From Myxococcus stipitatus DSM 14675 (lineage in GTDB: Bacteria > Myxococcota > Myxococcia > Myxococcales > Myxococcaceae): a stretch of 64,000 nucleotides of DNA. The stretch's first letter is position 1. Each line of letters begins with the position of its first letter. Of the stretch, positions 27,452-36,350 are shown piece after piece. The position numbers were made by a program, and so were the translations under genes. Below the pieces are notes generated by a model, which ran no database searches, was not told where the DNA came from, and saw only the letters and a program-made list of their open reading frames with translations. The DNA is taken from positions 744,001 through 808,000 of the forward strand of contig NC_020126.1 in the NCBI RefSeq assembly GCF_000331735.1, given 5' to 3'.

Positions 27452-29812
27452 ATGTCGAGACATGAGAACAGAGGCTGTGTTTCACCGTGTTGGACGCGCG
27501 CCGGCGTGGTGGTGGGGTTGCTGGCCTGGAGCGCGAGTGGTTGTGGGAGCACCGCTGGAGAGGCGGGCTCGCGTTCACCGCAGGAGCTCGCCCATCCGGG
27601 ACGGGCAGGGGAGGCGCGGCGCGGGAGCTTTCGAGTCGCCGGAGGGATTCAATCGCTCTCCTACGAGGACATCGACGGTGAGCGGGTCTTCCAGGGCGAC
27701 ATCCTCCTGCCGCCCGAGGTCTCCGTCGGCGGCCCGTCCGCGCTGTCCGTGGAGGCCCACGGCGCCGGGGCCATTCGCGCCATCTCCCGCTGGCCCGGAA
27801 GCGTGGTGCCGTACACGTTGGACCCGGCGCTGCCGGACACCGGGCGGGTGATGGAGGCGCTGAGGCAATGGGAGTCCGTCACGCCGCTGCGCTTCGTGCC
27901 GCGCACCACGCAGATGGACTTCGTCACCTTCCGACCGGGCTCGGGGTGCTCCTCCCACGTCGGCAGGATGGGGGGACAGCAGTTCGTGACGCTGTCGCCG
28001 ACCTGCACCACGGGCAACACCTTGCATGAGGTGGGGCACGTGCTGGGGCTGTGGCACGAGCAGGCCCGGACGGACCGGGACCGGAACGTCCTGGTGCGCT
28101 GGGGCAACATCCTGCCCGCGTACACCCAGGCCTTCGAGACCTTCGCCCAGCGCGGCGAGACGGGGCGGAACCTGGGCCCCTACGGGCTCGACTCGCTCAT
28201 GCACTACGCGTCGGATGCCTTCTCCGCCAACGGGGAGCCCACGCTCACGCGGCTGGACGGCTCGCCGTTCTCCGCCAACCGCGAGGCGCCGACCCTGGCG
28301 GACATCTGCGCGGTGAAGCGCCTGCATGGCCATGGGCGCCGCTCGGATGTGAATGGAGATGGCTACGCGGACCTGGTCATCGGGACGCCGCACGAGGACG
28401 TGGGGCAAGGCACGGACCAGGGCGCCGTGAGCCTGGTGTGGGGCTCGGCATCGGGGCTGGTGCCGGCGGGGCTGTGGCTGCATCGCGACGCGCAGGGCGT
28501 GGAGGACGTGGCGGTGAACGCGGACCAGTTCGGCGCGGCCGTCGCCACCGGGGACTTCAATGGCGACTGCTTCGCGGACGTGGCGGTGGGCGTCCCGGGT
28601 GATGACGTGAATGGCATTGTCGACGCGGGCTCGGTCCACGTCTTCCTGGGCTCGGCGCTGGGCCTGGATTGGAGCACCGACAGGGTGTTCCACCAGAACA
28701 CCGCGGGCGTCCCGGACAGCGCGGAGGCTTTCGATGCGATGGGCTCCTCGCTCGTGGTGGGAGACTTCAATGGCGATGGTCATGACGACCTCGCCGTGGG
28801 AGTGCCCGGTGAGGACTATGGCTCCTCCGCACTGGACTCCGGACTGGTGACGGTGCTGTTCGGCTCTCCCACGGGGCTGACGGGCACGGGGGCTCGGAGC
28901 TGGAGCCAGTCGTCCACGCACATCCTGGACGTGTCGGAGACGGGAGACCGGTTCGGCTCCGCGCTGGGCTCGGGCGACTTCAACGGGGATGGCTTCGACG
29001 AGCTCGCGGTGGGGGTGCCGTTCGAGTCGGTGGAGGGCGTCGCCAACGTCGGCGCGGTGCATGTCCTGTGGGGCTCGCTGGACGGGTTGATGAGCGAGGG
29101 AAACCAGCTGTGGGTGCCGGGAAGGGAGGGCGTGCCCGGGGCCGTGACGGGCGAGGTCTTCTTCGGCTCGGCGCTGGCGGCGGGGGACTTCAATGGGGAT
29201 GGCCGGAGTGAGCTGGCCATCGGCGCGCCGGGGCAGACGGTGGGGCTCTCACCGGGCGCGGGCGCGGTGACGGTGCTGACGGGCTCGGGGATGGGGTTGG
29301 TGTCCACGGGGGCGCTGGCGTGGAACCAGGACTCGGCGGGGGTCTCGGACGTCGCGGAGACGGGGGATGGCCTGGGCGCCTCCTTGGTGGCCGAGGACTT
29401 CGATGGTGATGGGCACCTGGACCTGGCCATCGGTGTGCCCCGGGAGTCGGTGGGGACGGTGGTGGCCGCGGGCATCGTCCACGTCATGCATGGCTCACCG
29501 AGCGGGCTCCTGGGGTTGCGAGAGCAGCGCTGGTCGCAGGAGGGCTCGCAGGTGGATGAGGGCGCGGAGGCCCAGGATGTCTTCGGCTCGCGGCTCGCGG
29601 CGGGAGACTTCGACGGCAATGGCACTCTCGACCTCGCGGTCGCCGCGCCGTACGAGGATGTCGGGGGCGTGGTCGACGCGGGCGCGGTCCAGGTGCTCTA
29701 CAGCGCGGGGGCCTCGGGGCTCTCCCGCGCGCGCGAGCAGCGCTGGGTCCAGGCGCCCGTGTACCTGGTGGACATCGTCGAGTCGGGAGACCACTTCGGC
29801 CTGGGGCTCTGA
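27452..29812 (+). CDS. Astacin-type (M12A) metalloprotease lipoprotein with seven FG-GAP repeats
   Basis: 786 residues from ATG 27452 (AGGGGG upstream); an earlier in-frame start at 27392 is less likely. A lipoprotein signal ends in SASGC. The protease domain has the full astacin zinc site HEVGHVLGLWHEQ starting near residue 192 and the Met-turn SLMHY near 249. Seven FG-GAP repeats follow (GDFNGDGHDDLAVGVPGED and variants), each with a DxDGDG-like calcium loop, as in integrin-alpha propellers. An outer-surface or secreted protease with a binding propeller is inferred, useful for a predator that digests prey proteins. The substrate is unknown. Confidence 0.93.
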   Translation: MSRHENRGCVSPCWTRAGVVVGLLAWSASGCGSTAGEAGSRSPQELAHPGRAGEARRGSFRVAGGIQSLSYEDIDGERVFQGDILLPPEVSVGGPSALSVEAHGAGAIRAISRWPGSVVPYTLDPALPDTGRVMEALRQWESVTPLRFVPRTTQMDFVTFRPGSGCSSHVGRMGGQQFVTLSPTCTTGNTLHEVGHVLGLWHEQARTDRDRNVLVRWGNILPAYTQAFETFAQRGETGRNLGPYGLDSLMHYASDAFSANGEPTLTRLDGSPFSANREAPTLADICAVKRLHGHGRRSDVNGDGYADLVIGTPHEDVGQGTDQGAVSLVWGSASGLVPAGLWLHRDAQGVEDVAVNADQFGAAVATGDFNGDCFADVAVGVPGDDVNGIVDAGSVHVFLGSALGLDWSTDRVFHQNTAGVPDSAEAFDAMGSSLVVGDFNGDGHDDLAVGVPGEDYGSSALDSGLVTVLFGSPTGLTGTGARSWSQSSTHILDVSETGDRFGSALGSGDFNGDGFDELAVGVPFESVEGVANVGAVHVLWGSLDGLMSEGNQLWVPGREGVPGAVTGEVFFGSALAAGDFNGDGRSELAIGAPGQTVGLSPGAGAVTVLTGSGMGLVSTGALAWNQDSAGVSDVAETGDGLGASLVAEDFDGDGHLDLAIGVPRESVGTVVAAGIVHVMHGSPSGLLGLREQRWSQEGSQVDEGAEAQDVFGSRLAAGDFDGNGTLDLAVAAPYEDVGGVVDAGAVQVLYSAGASGLSRAREQRWVQAPVYLVDIVESGDHFGLGL

Positions 29813-29826
29813 CGCGCTCGTGGCGA

Positions 29827-29856
29827 CGGCCGGAGAGGGGTGGCTCTCTCCGGCCG
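29827..29856. terminator. Bidirectional terminator hairpin between convergent genes
   Basis: A perfect 11-bp inverted repeat, arms CGGCCGGAGAG and CTCTCCGGCCG around an 8-base loop, lies between the astacin gene (+) and the APH-like gene (-), 14 bp after the former's stop. It can serve both transcripts. Confidence 0.7.
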
Positions 29857-29862
29857 GACGCG

Positions 29863-30969
29863 CTACCGGAACGCGGGCCAGGTGAACGACGGGGTGCCCG
29901 CCCAGCGCTCCGCGAGCCGTTGCTCCAGCGCGTCCAGCGTGCGCGAGAGGTCGGGGACGGGGTTGAAGGGCTCGCGCAGGACGCGGGCGCGGGAGAGGTG
30001 GCGCAGCAGGGCGGCGCGCTCGGAGAAGCCCGGGGCCCAGTCGCGGTTGCGCTCCAAGGTCCGCGGCGACATCCACTGGAACATGTTCACCGTGCGCGCG
30101 GTGGCCACCATGGCGCGAGCGCGGGTCCACGTGGCGTCCACCTGCGCGGCCTCGCACGCGGGGGCCAGGGTGATGCGGTAGGTGAGGTCCGCGCGGGTGA
30201 TGAGCTCGTCGGGCAAGGGCACGATGAGCAGCCACATGAGCGCGTCGTACAGCGCGTGCCGCATGCCGCAGTACTCGAAGTCGAGCAGCCGGGGCCCGCT
30301 GGCGGTGAACAGGGTGTTGCCGGGGGCCATGTCCCCGTGGGTGAGGGACAGGAAGGGGCCGGGCTCGGCCAGCTCGCGCGCCAGCCGCTCCAGGTCTTCT
30401 TGCGTGCCCGGGGCCACGGGCGAGTCGACGGCTTCGGCCCAGCGACGGAGCCGGTCCGCGTGCTCCAGCAGAGAGCGCGCGTTGTCGATTCGCACCCGCA
30501 TGGGGCGGGGGCTCAGCGAGTGCCGGAGCAGGTCGAAGTCACCCTGGACGCCGCGGGTGCGCGCGTGGAGCTGCGCGGTGATGCGGGCCACGGCCAGCAG
30601 GCCTCCGGTGGCGGCGTTCGGGTCGTCCGAGCGGAAGAGGTCCTCCAGGCTGGGGCCGGTGCCCAGGTCCTCGAGGACGAGCAGCCGCGAGGAGATGTCG
30701 CCCGCGATGAGGCCCGGCGCGGTGATGAGGTTGTGACGGCCGAGCAGCTCCAGGCCCGCCCACTCATCCAGGCCCAGCATGGGGTCTTCGTGGAAGTGCT
30801 TGAGGACGACGGTGGCCACGTCGCCGCCTCGGACGCGGGCTCGGACGACGTGACAGCGCGACTGGGTGCGGAGGACCTGGGGCTCGGCCAGCAGCACGGG
30901 GCGTCCCCATGCCGCGGAGAGTGAGCGCGCGCCGTCGGCGAGCAGCAGCTCGAGGTCTGGGGCGCTCAG
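29863..30969 (-). CDS. Aminoglycoside phosphotransferase (APH)-family kinase-like protein
   Basis: About 368 residues. Motifs of the APH/choline-kinase fold are clear: VVLKHF (ATP lysine), LLVLEDLG, THGDMAPGNTL (catalytic HGD with N) and LLDFEYCG (metal-binding Asp). Family members phosphorylate small molecules; the substrate here cannot be assigned and antibiotic resistance should not be assumed. The start is problematic. A CTG at 30969 overlaps the stop of the preceding B3/4 gene and has GTGGAG eight bases upstream, while the nearest alternative is a GTG 16 codons earlier inside that gene. Coupled translation with the B3/4 gene is likely. Confidence 0.85.
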   Translation of the reverse strand: MSAPDLELLLADGARSLSAAWGRPVLLAEPQVLRTQSRCHVVRARVRGGDVATVVLKHFHEDPMLGLDEWAGLELLGRHNLITAPGLIAGDISSRLLVLEDLGTGPSLEDLFRSDDPNAATGGLLAVARITAQLHARTRGVQGDFDLLRHSLSPRPMRVRIDNARSLLEHADRLRRWAEAVDSPVAPGTQEDLERLARELAEPGPFLSLTHGDMAPGNTLFTASGPRLLDFEYCGMRHALYDALMWLLIVPLPDELITRADLTYRITLAPACEAAQVDATWTRARAMVATARTVNMFQWMSPRTLERNRDWAPGFSERAALLRHLSRARVLREPFNPVPDLSRTLDALEQRLAERWAGTPSFTWPAFR

Positions 30970-31592
30970 GGGAGTGGCTCCACGGTGGCGCCCGCGCGCG
31001 CGAGCAGCTCGCGGTACCACGCGAAGGCCCGCGCGGTGCGGTCGCCCAGGGCCTGGGCGCCCCAGAGGACGGTGAGGGTGCGGCGCGTGTCCGCGTTCGT
31101 CTTGGTGCGCTGGGCGTCCTTCACCGCGTTGGCGCAGGGGCCCTGCGCGTCGAAGAGGCAGAGCAGGCCCGCCAGGTCGATGCTCTGGCCGGAGGCGTTG
31201 AAGACATACTCCGAGCCCTCGGGGGCGATGCCCACGCGGAAGGGCGCGGTGGCGCGGTCCAGGTCCACCACGCTGATGGGCAGGCCGCTGTGCAGGGACA
31301 CCGCGTTGCACGCATCCACCGCGGTGTTGATGGAGCCGAGCGAGCCGTCGCCCGAGGCGCGCACCAGGTACTCGGACGCGGGCTTGCCGCGCCCCGTGGG
31401 CTTGTAGCCTCCGTGGCGGAGCATGTCCCGCACGGCGCCGCGCACGGTGTCGTCGCTGGAGAGCGGCGCCGACGCATCCGGCTTCAAGAGCGCCACCAGC
31501 CACTCCGGCGACGGCAGGGAGCCGAGCGACGCCGGAAAGACGGTGGTGAAGGCCAGGGTGTCCAGGGACGGATGCGGGTCGACGGTCAGCAC
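30966..31592 (-). CDS. B3/B4 tRNA-binding-domain protein
   Basis: About 208 residues. The sequence SINTAVDACNAVSLHSGLP, SVVDLDRATAPFRVGIAPEG and QRTKTNADTRRTLTVLWG is the signature of the B3/4 domain found in the beta subunit of phenylalanyl-tRNA synthetase. There it edits misacylated tRNA, and it also occurs as free-standing proteins. A role in trans-editing or amino-acid handling is possible but not established for free-standing members. A GTG at 31592 is the most probable start, without a good ribosome site. It overlaps the APH-like gene downstream by 4 bp. Confidence 0.82.
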   Translation of the reverse strand: MLTVDPHPSLDTLAFTTVFPASLGSLPSPEWLVALLKPDASAPLSSDDTVRGAVRDMLRHGGYKPTGRGKPASEYLVRASGDGSLGSINTAVDACNAVSLHSGLPISVVDLDRATAPFRVGIAPEGSEYVFNASGQSIDLAGLLCLFDAQGPCANAVKDAQRTKTNADTRRTLTVLWGAQALGDRTARAFAWYRELLARAGATVEPLP

Positions 31593-31864
31593 GACCGGGA
31601 CTCTACGCCACACGGAGGCGCCGCGCCGCCCTCCCCGGTGTCCGAGGTTGGGATGTGAATCAGTCTGGCTTCGTTCGCGCCCTCCGCTCCCCGATAGCGG
31701 ATTCCCGCCGCCTCGTCGGAGCAGGCGCTGAGGACGGGCACGTCCGACGTCACGACCTGGATCGCCTGGCGGGAGCTGCGCTCCGGAGACGTGAAGTCGA
31801 TGCGTGCCTGGTCCCGCGCGACGTGGGCGCCCCGCTTGGGGATGTCCGCCACCCGCCGGGACAC
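31586..31864 (-). CDS. Possible small protein upstream of the B3/4 gene
   Basis: An open frame of about 92 codons from a GTG at 31864, with third positions almost all G or C over its first 55 codons. Its TGA overlaps the proposed B3/4 start by 7 bp, as expected for a coupled gene. The peptide (RRVADIPKRGAHVARDQ, then SDVPVLSACSDEAAG) matches nothing I recognise. The alternative is that this roughly 390-bp gap is simply a promoter region for the divergent dehydrogenase. Confidence 0.3.
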   Translation of the reverse strand: MSRRVADIPKRGAHVARDQARIDFTSPERSSRQAIQVVTSDVPVLSACSDEAAGIRYRGAEGANEARLIHIPTSDTGEGGAAPPCGVESRSC

Positions 31865-31982
31865 CCGCTCCGCCGAGGTGAAGACACTGCGGTAGCGGCG
31901 TGTCCGGCGCGCTGTCGGGAATGGAGGGACCGTCGTAGGGTCGTGCCGTTCCTGGCCTCGAGGCCAGGCGGGGGTGCACACC

Positions 31983-33038
31983 ATGGCAGACGCGAACCAG
32001 CGGACGATGCGGGCAGCACGGTTCGACACGGCGGCGCGGTCCTTGACGGTGATGGACGTTCCCGTGCCTCGACCCCAGCCAGGGGAAGTCCGGGTGCGAG
32101 TGAAGGCGTGTGGCATCTGTCTCTCGGATGCACATCTGCTCGATGGCTCCTTGCAGTCGCCGCTGCCGGTGGTGACGCCGGGGCACGAGTCGTCCGGCGT
32201 CATCGACGAGGTGGGCCCGGGCGTGTCGCGCTGGCAGGTGGGGCAGCGCGTGGCCCTGGCGGGCGGCAAGCCGTGCGGGCGCTGTGTGAAGTGCACCAAC
32301 GGCCAGCCCTCCGAGTGCATCGACTTCCACATCATGGGCTTCCACTACGACGGCGCCTGGGCGGAGTACGTCGTGGTGCCGGCCTTCGTGCTGTCGGCGA
32401 TTCCGGACCACCTGCCCTTCGAGCAAGCCGCGATTCTCGCGGACGCGGTGGCCACGCCCTACGCGGGGCTGGTGGACACGGCGCAGCTGCGGCCCGCGCA
32501 GTCCGTGGGCCTGTGGGGCATTGGCGGGCTGGGCGTCCACGCGGTGCAGATTGCCCGCATGATGGGGGCCACGCCGATTCTCGCGTTCGACACGAACGAG
32601 GCCGCGCGCCAGCGGGCGCTGGAGTTCGGCGCGGACGTGGCGCTGGACCCTCGCGCCCCGGACGTACGCGAGCAGATCCTCCGTCACACCGGCGGCATGG
32701 GGCTGGATGTGGCGGTGGACCTGGTGGGCGCGAATGTCGTGCTGGCGCAGGCGGCCAAGAGCATCGGCCGGCACGGGCGGGCGGTGATGGTGGGCCTGTC
32801 GCCGGAGCCCATCCAGTTGGGGTCCGGGGTGAACTTCGGCGTGCGCTCCCAGGCGCTGCTCGGGCACCTGGGCTACGAGAAGAAGCACCTGGACCAGCTC
32901 GTGTCGCTGGTGGGGACGAAGCGGCTGGACGTCTCGCGCTCGGTGACGGCGACGCTGTCCCTGGAGGACGTGGCCCAGGGGGTGGAGCGGCTGGTGAAGA
33001 AGGAGGGCAACCCCATCCGCCTGGTCATCACCCCGTGA
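31983..33038 (+). CDS. Zinc-dependent alcohol dehydrogenase (MDR family)
   Basis: 351 residues from ATG 31983 (GGGGG eight bases upstream); a GTG nine bases earlier is possible. The catalytic zinc region reads KACGICLSDAH with TPGHESSG. The structural zinc loop has four Cys (KPCGRCVKC ... SEC). The nucleotide site is GIGGLGVHAVQIAR, and the acidic residue in FDTNEA suggests NAD preference. It oxidises alcohols or reduces aldehydes; substrate unknown. It stands alone on its strand. Confidence 0.93.
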   Translation: MADANQRTMRAARFDTAARSLTVMDVPVPRPQPGEVRVRVKACGICLSDAHLLDGSLQSPLPVVTPGHESSGVIDEVGPGVSRWQVGQRVALAGGKPCGRCVKCTNGQPSECIDFHIMGFHYDGAWAEYVVVPAFVLSAIPDHLPFEQAAILADAVATPYAGLVDTAQLRPAQSVGLWGIGGLGVHAVQIARMMGATPILAFDTNEAARQRALEFGADVALDPRAPDVREQILRHTGGMGLDVAVDLVGANVVLAQAAKSIGRHGRAVMVGLSPEPIQLGSGVNFGVRSQALLGHLGYEKKHLDQLVSLVGTKRLDVSRSVTATLSLEDVAQGVERLVKKEGNPIRLVITP

Positions 33039-33046
33039 GCACGGGG
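33031..33046 (+). terminator. Stop-codon hairpin of the dehydrogenase gene
   Basis: CCCCGT and ACGGGG pair around GAGC, overlapping the TGA stop of the alcohol dehydrogenase. The stem is short and has no T tract. Confidence 0.4.
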
Positions 33047-33206
33047 GGGGGCCATGTAGGTCCCCCTCCTGGCCCCGGGGCGGGCGCCACCCTGGCTGGC
33101 AGGCCCCGGGCATGGGAAGCGCGAGTTGGGGGTTCGGAAGAGTCCTCCTCTGGCGTCCCCCGTGGCATAAGGGCGCCGCGCCCGCTTCCTGGGCCCCCCA
33201 TCGCAC

Positions 33207-34829
33207 ATGATTCGTCTCGACAACATCAGCAAGCAGCACGGCCAGCAGATTCTCTTCATCGAGGCTTCGGCCGCTCTCCACAAGGGGGAGAAGGTCGGCC
33301 TGGTGGGCCCCAACGGCGCCGGCAAGTCGACGCTGTTCCGGATGATTACGGACCAGGAGCACCCGGACGAGGGGCAGGTCGCCGTCGACCGGGGCGTCAC
33401 CATCGGCTACTTCAGCCAGGACGTCGGTGAGATGTCGGGCCGGAGCGCCGTCTCCGAGGTCATGGACGGCGCGGGCCCCGTGAGCACGGTGGCCGCGGAG
33501 CTCAAGCAGCTCGAGGCCGACCTGGCCGATCCGGACAAGGCGGACGAGATGGAGAAGCTCGTCGAGCGCTACGGCCTGGTGCAGGGGCGCTTCGAGGAGC
33601 TGGGCGGGTACGCGCTGGAGGGCCGCGCGCGGGAGATTCTCGCGGGCCTGGGCTTCAGCGAGGAGATGATGGACGGCGACGTCGGCGCGCTGTCCGGTGG
33701 TTGGAAGATGCGCGTGGCGCTCGCGCGCATCCTGCTCATGCGTCCGGACGCGATGCTCCTCGACGAGCCGAGCAACCACCTGGACCTGGAGAGCCTCATC
33801 TGGCTGGAGGGCTTCCTCAAGGGCTACGAGGGCGGCCTCCTGATGACCTCGCACGACCGCGAGTTCATGAACCGCATCGTCACCAAGATGGTGGAGATCG
33901 ACGGTGGCTCGCTGACGACGTACTCAGGCAACTACGACTTCTACGAGCAGCAGCGCGCGCAGAACGAGAAGCAGCAGCAGGCGCAGTACGAGCGTCAGCA
34001 GGCGATGCTCGCCAAGGAGCTGAAGTTCATCGAGCGCTTCAAGGCGCGCGCCTCCCACGCGGCGCAGGTGCAGAGCCGCGTGAAGAAGCTGGAGAAGATC
34101 GAGAAGGTGGAGCCGCCCAAGCGCCGCCAGACGGTGCTGTTCGAGTTCCAGCCCGCGCCCCGCTCCGGCGACGACGTGGTGAGCCTGAAGGCCGTGCACA
34201 AGGCCTACGGCAAGAAGCGCATCTACGACGGCATGGACTTCCTGGTCCGCCGCGGCGAGCGCTGGTGCATCATGGGCGTCAACGGCGCGGGCAAGTCCAC
34301 GCTGCTCAAGCTGGTGGTGGGCGCGACGACGCCGGACCAGGGCGCGGTGGCGATGGGCGGCAGCGTCAAGATGGGCTACTTCGCGCAGCACGCCATGGAC
34401 CTGCTGGATGGCGAGCGCACGGTGTTCCAGTCGCTGGAGGACGCGTTCCCCCGCGCGGGGCAGGGCTCGCTGCGCGCCCTGGCCGGGTGCTTCGGCTTCT
34501 CCGGCGACGAGGTGGAGAAGAAGTGCCGCGTGCTGTCCGGGGGTGAGAAGGCGCGGTTGGTGATGGCGAAGATGCTCTTCGACCCGCCGAACTTCCTGGT
34601 CCTGGACGAGCCCACCAACCACCTGGACATGGCGACGAAGGAGATGCTCATCACGGCGCTGTCGCGCTACGAGGGCACCATGCTGTTCGTCTCCCACGAC
34701 CGTCACTTCCTGGGCGCGCTGTCCAACCGCGTGCTGGAGCTGACGCCGGACGGCATCCACCAGTACGGCGGTGGCTACACCGAGTACGTGGCTCGCACGG
34801 GCCACGAGGCTCCGGGCCTTCGCACCTGA
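33207..34829 (+). CDS. ABC-F family ATPase
   Basis: 540 residues with two ABC ATPase domains and no membrane segments. Walker A motifs are GPNGAGKST and GVNGAGKST, signatures LSGGWKMR and LSGGEKAR, Walker B LLDEPSNHLD and VLDEPTNHLD. A charged linker of about 80 residues rich in Gln/Lys/Arg (QQRAQNEKQQQAQYERQQ) joins the domains, as in ABC-F translation factors acting at the ribosomal E site. The closest broad group looks like YbiT. A general translation role is more likely than antibiotic resistance, because the linker is not unusually long. Confidence 0.94.
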   Translation: MIRLDNISKQHGQQILFIEASAALHKGEKVGLVGPNGAGKSTLFRMITDQEHPDEGQVAVDRGVTIGYFSQDVGEMSGRSAVSEVMDGAGPVSTVAAELKQLEADLADPDKADEMEKLVERYGLVQGRFEELGGYALEGRAREILAGLGFSEEMMDGDVGALSGGWKMRVALARILLMRPDAMLLDEPSNHLDLESLIWLEGFLKGYEGGLLMTSHDREFMNRIVTKMVEIDGGSLTTYSGNYDFYEQQRAQNEKQQQAQYERQQAMLAKELKFIERFKARASHAAQVQSRVKKLEKIEKVEPPKRRQTVLFEFQPAPRSGDDVVSLKAVHKAYGKKRIYDGMDFLVRRGERWCIMGVNGAGKSTLLKLVVGATTPDQGAVAMGGSVKMGYFAQHAMDLLDGERTVFQSLEDAFPRAGQGSLRALAGCFGFSGDEVEKKCRVLSGGEKARLVMAKMLFDPPNFLVLDEPTNHLDMATKEMLITALSRYEGTMLFVSHDRHFLGALSNRVLELTPDGIHQYGGGYTEYVARTGHEAPGLRT

Positions 34830-34854
34830 GGCGAGGCCCGGGCGGGCCGGCTCT

Positions 34855-36294
34855 TCACTCGAACAGCCGGCTCGCCAGCCGCACCAGCTTCATCGCCTTG
34901 CCCGTGAAGGGCGGGAAGAACACGTGCGAAAGCGACGTGCGCCCCTGGCGCAGCACCGCGCGCTCGTGGCTGAAGGTCCTGAAGCCCGTCTCGCCGTGGT
35001 ACGCGCCCAGCCCGCTGGGGCCCACACCGCCGAAGGGCAGGTGGGGGTTCGCGTTGTGCAGCACCACGGTGTTGATGCACGTGCCGCCCGCGCTCGTCTC
35101 GCGCAGGAGCAATTCCACCGCCGTCTCGTCCTGGCTGAAGATGTAGAACGCCAGCGGCTTGCCGCCCGCGCGCACGTGCGTCACCACCTGGTCGAGCGAC
35201 TCGTAGCGCAGCACCGGCAGCACCGGCCCGAAGATCTCCTCCTCCATCAGCGGTGAGTCCGGCGCCACGTCCGCCACCACCGTGGGCGCGATGTAGCGCG
35301 TCTCCGCGTCCACGCCGCCTCCCGTCACCACGCGCGCGCCCGCCGCCACCGCGCCGTCCAGCATCCCCCGCACCCGCGCGAAGGCGCCGTCATCCACCAT
35401 CCGGCAGAAGTCGGGGCTCGCGCGGCGCGCCTCCTCGGTGCGTCCGTAGAAGCGCTCCACCGCCGACTTCAGCGCGGCCAGGAACGCCTCCTCGCGCGAG
35501 GCATGCACCCAGACATGGTCCGGGGCGATACACGTCTGGCCGCCGTTGAGGAACTTGCCCCACGCGACGCGCTCCGCCGCGCTCTCGACGTCCGCCGTCG
35601 AGTCCACGACGACGGGCGACTTGCCCCCCAGCTCCAGCGTCACGCTGGCCAGGTGCTTCGCCGCGGCCTCCATCACCCGCCGCCCCACGCGAGGCCCGCC
35701 GGTGAAGAAGAAGTGGTCGAAGGGAAGGCGCAGCAGCGCCTCACCCAGCTCGGCGCCGCCCTCCACGAGCGCGACTTCGTCCTCGGGGAAGGCATCGCGC
35801 AGCAGCGCGGCGAGGAAGGCGGACGTGTGCGGCGTCTTCTCGCTCGGCTTGCACATCACCGTGTTGCCCGCCGCCACCGCGCCCACCAGCGGCAGCATCA
35901 GCAGGTTGAAGGGGTAGTTCCACGGCGCCAGCACCAGCACCACGCCGCGAGGCTCGGAGCGCACGTGGCTGGAGGTCCCCGAGAGCAGCAGCGGGGTCGC
36001 CACCTTGCGGGGCTTCATCCACCCCTTGAGCTGCTTGCGCACGTGCTCCAGCTCCATGAGCACGGGCAGCACCTCCGTGGCCTCCACCTCCGCGCGCGGC
36101 TTGCGGAAGTCCGCGTGGAGGGCGTCCGCCAGCGCCTCGCGCCGCTCGAGGATGAGCGCCTTGAGCTTCTCCAGCCGGGCCAGCCGCTCGCCAGCACCCC
36201 GGCGCGCCACCTCCCAGCGCCGGGCCCGCAAGCGGTCGAATGCTTCCCGAAGCCCCCGGGGAACCAGCTCCTCCTCCAGCTTCACCACGCGCAT
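34855..36294 (-). CDS. Aldehyde dehydrogenase, class-3-like (copy 1)
   Basis: 479 residues from ATG 36294 (GAGGAG seven bases upstream). It oxidises aldehydes to acids with NAD(P). Hallmarks: LAPWNYPFNLLMLPLVGAV, CKPSEKTPHTS, FTGGPRVGR, the general base in LELGGKSP, and catalytic Cys in NGGQTCIAPDH. The end GFRTFSHERAV and FFPPFTGK is typical of ALDH3-like fatty or coniferyl aldehyde dehydrogenases. It is 56 bp downstream of a close paralogue in one operon behind a TetR-type regulator. Confidence 0.94.
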   Translation of the reverse strand: MRVVKLEEELVPRGLREAFDRLRARRWEVARRGAGERLARLEKLKALILERREALADALHADFRKPRAEVEATEVLPVLMELEHVRKQLKGWMKPRKVATPLLLSGTSSHVRSEPRGVVLVLAPWNYPFNLLMLPLVGAVAAGNTVMCKPSEKTPHTSAFLAALLRDAFPEDEVALVEGGAELGEALLRLPFDHFFFTGGPRVGRRVMEAAAKHLASVTLELGGKSPVVVDSTADVESAAERVAWGKFLNGGQTCIAPDHVWVHASREEAFLAALKSAVERFYGRTEEARRASPDFCRMVDDGAFARVRGMLDGAVAAGARVVTGGGVDAETRYIAPTVVADVAPDSPLMEEEIFGPVLPVLRYESLDQVVTHVRAGGKPLAFYIFSQDETAVELLLRETSAGGTCINTVVLHNANPHLPFGGVGPSGLGAYHGETGFRTFSHERAVLRQGRTSLSHVFFPPFTGKAMKLVRLASRLFE

Positions 36295-36350
36295 CCCGGC
36301 TCCTCTCGGAGTGTCCCCTCGCCGGACACTCCTCGCACCGGCTGTCTTGC

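Noticed and set aside
29863-30969. Calling the APH-like protein an antibiotic-resistance enzyme
   Set aside because: The motifs show only the kinase fold; most environmental members have other substrates.
30966-33854. 962-codon minus-strand frame spanning the B3/4 gene and the alcohol dehydrogenase
   Set aside because: Only its last 208 codons form the B3/4 protein; the rest is antisense to the dehydrogenase and ABC-F genes and has no protein-like pattern.
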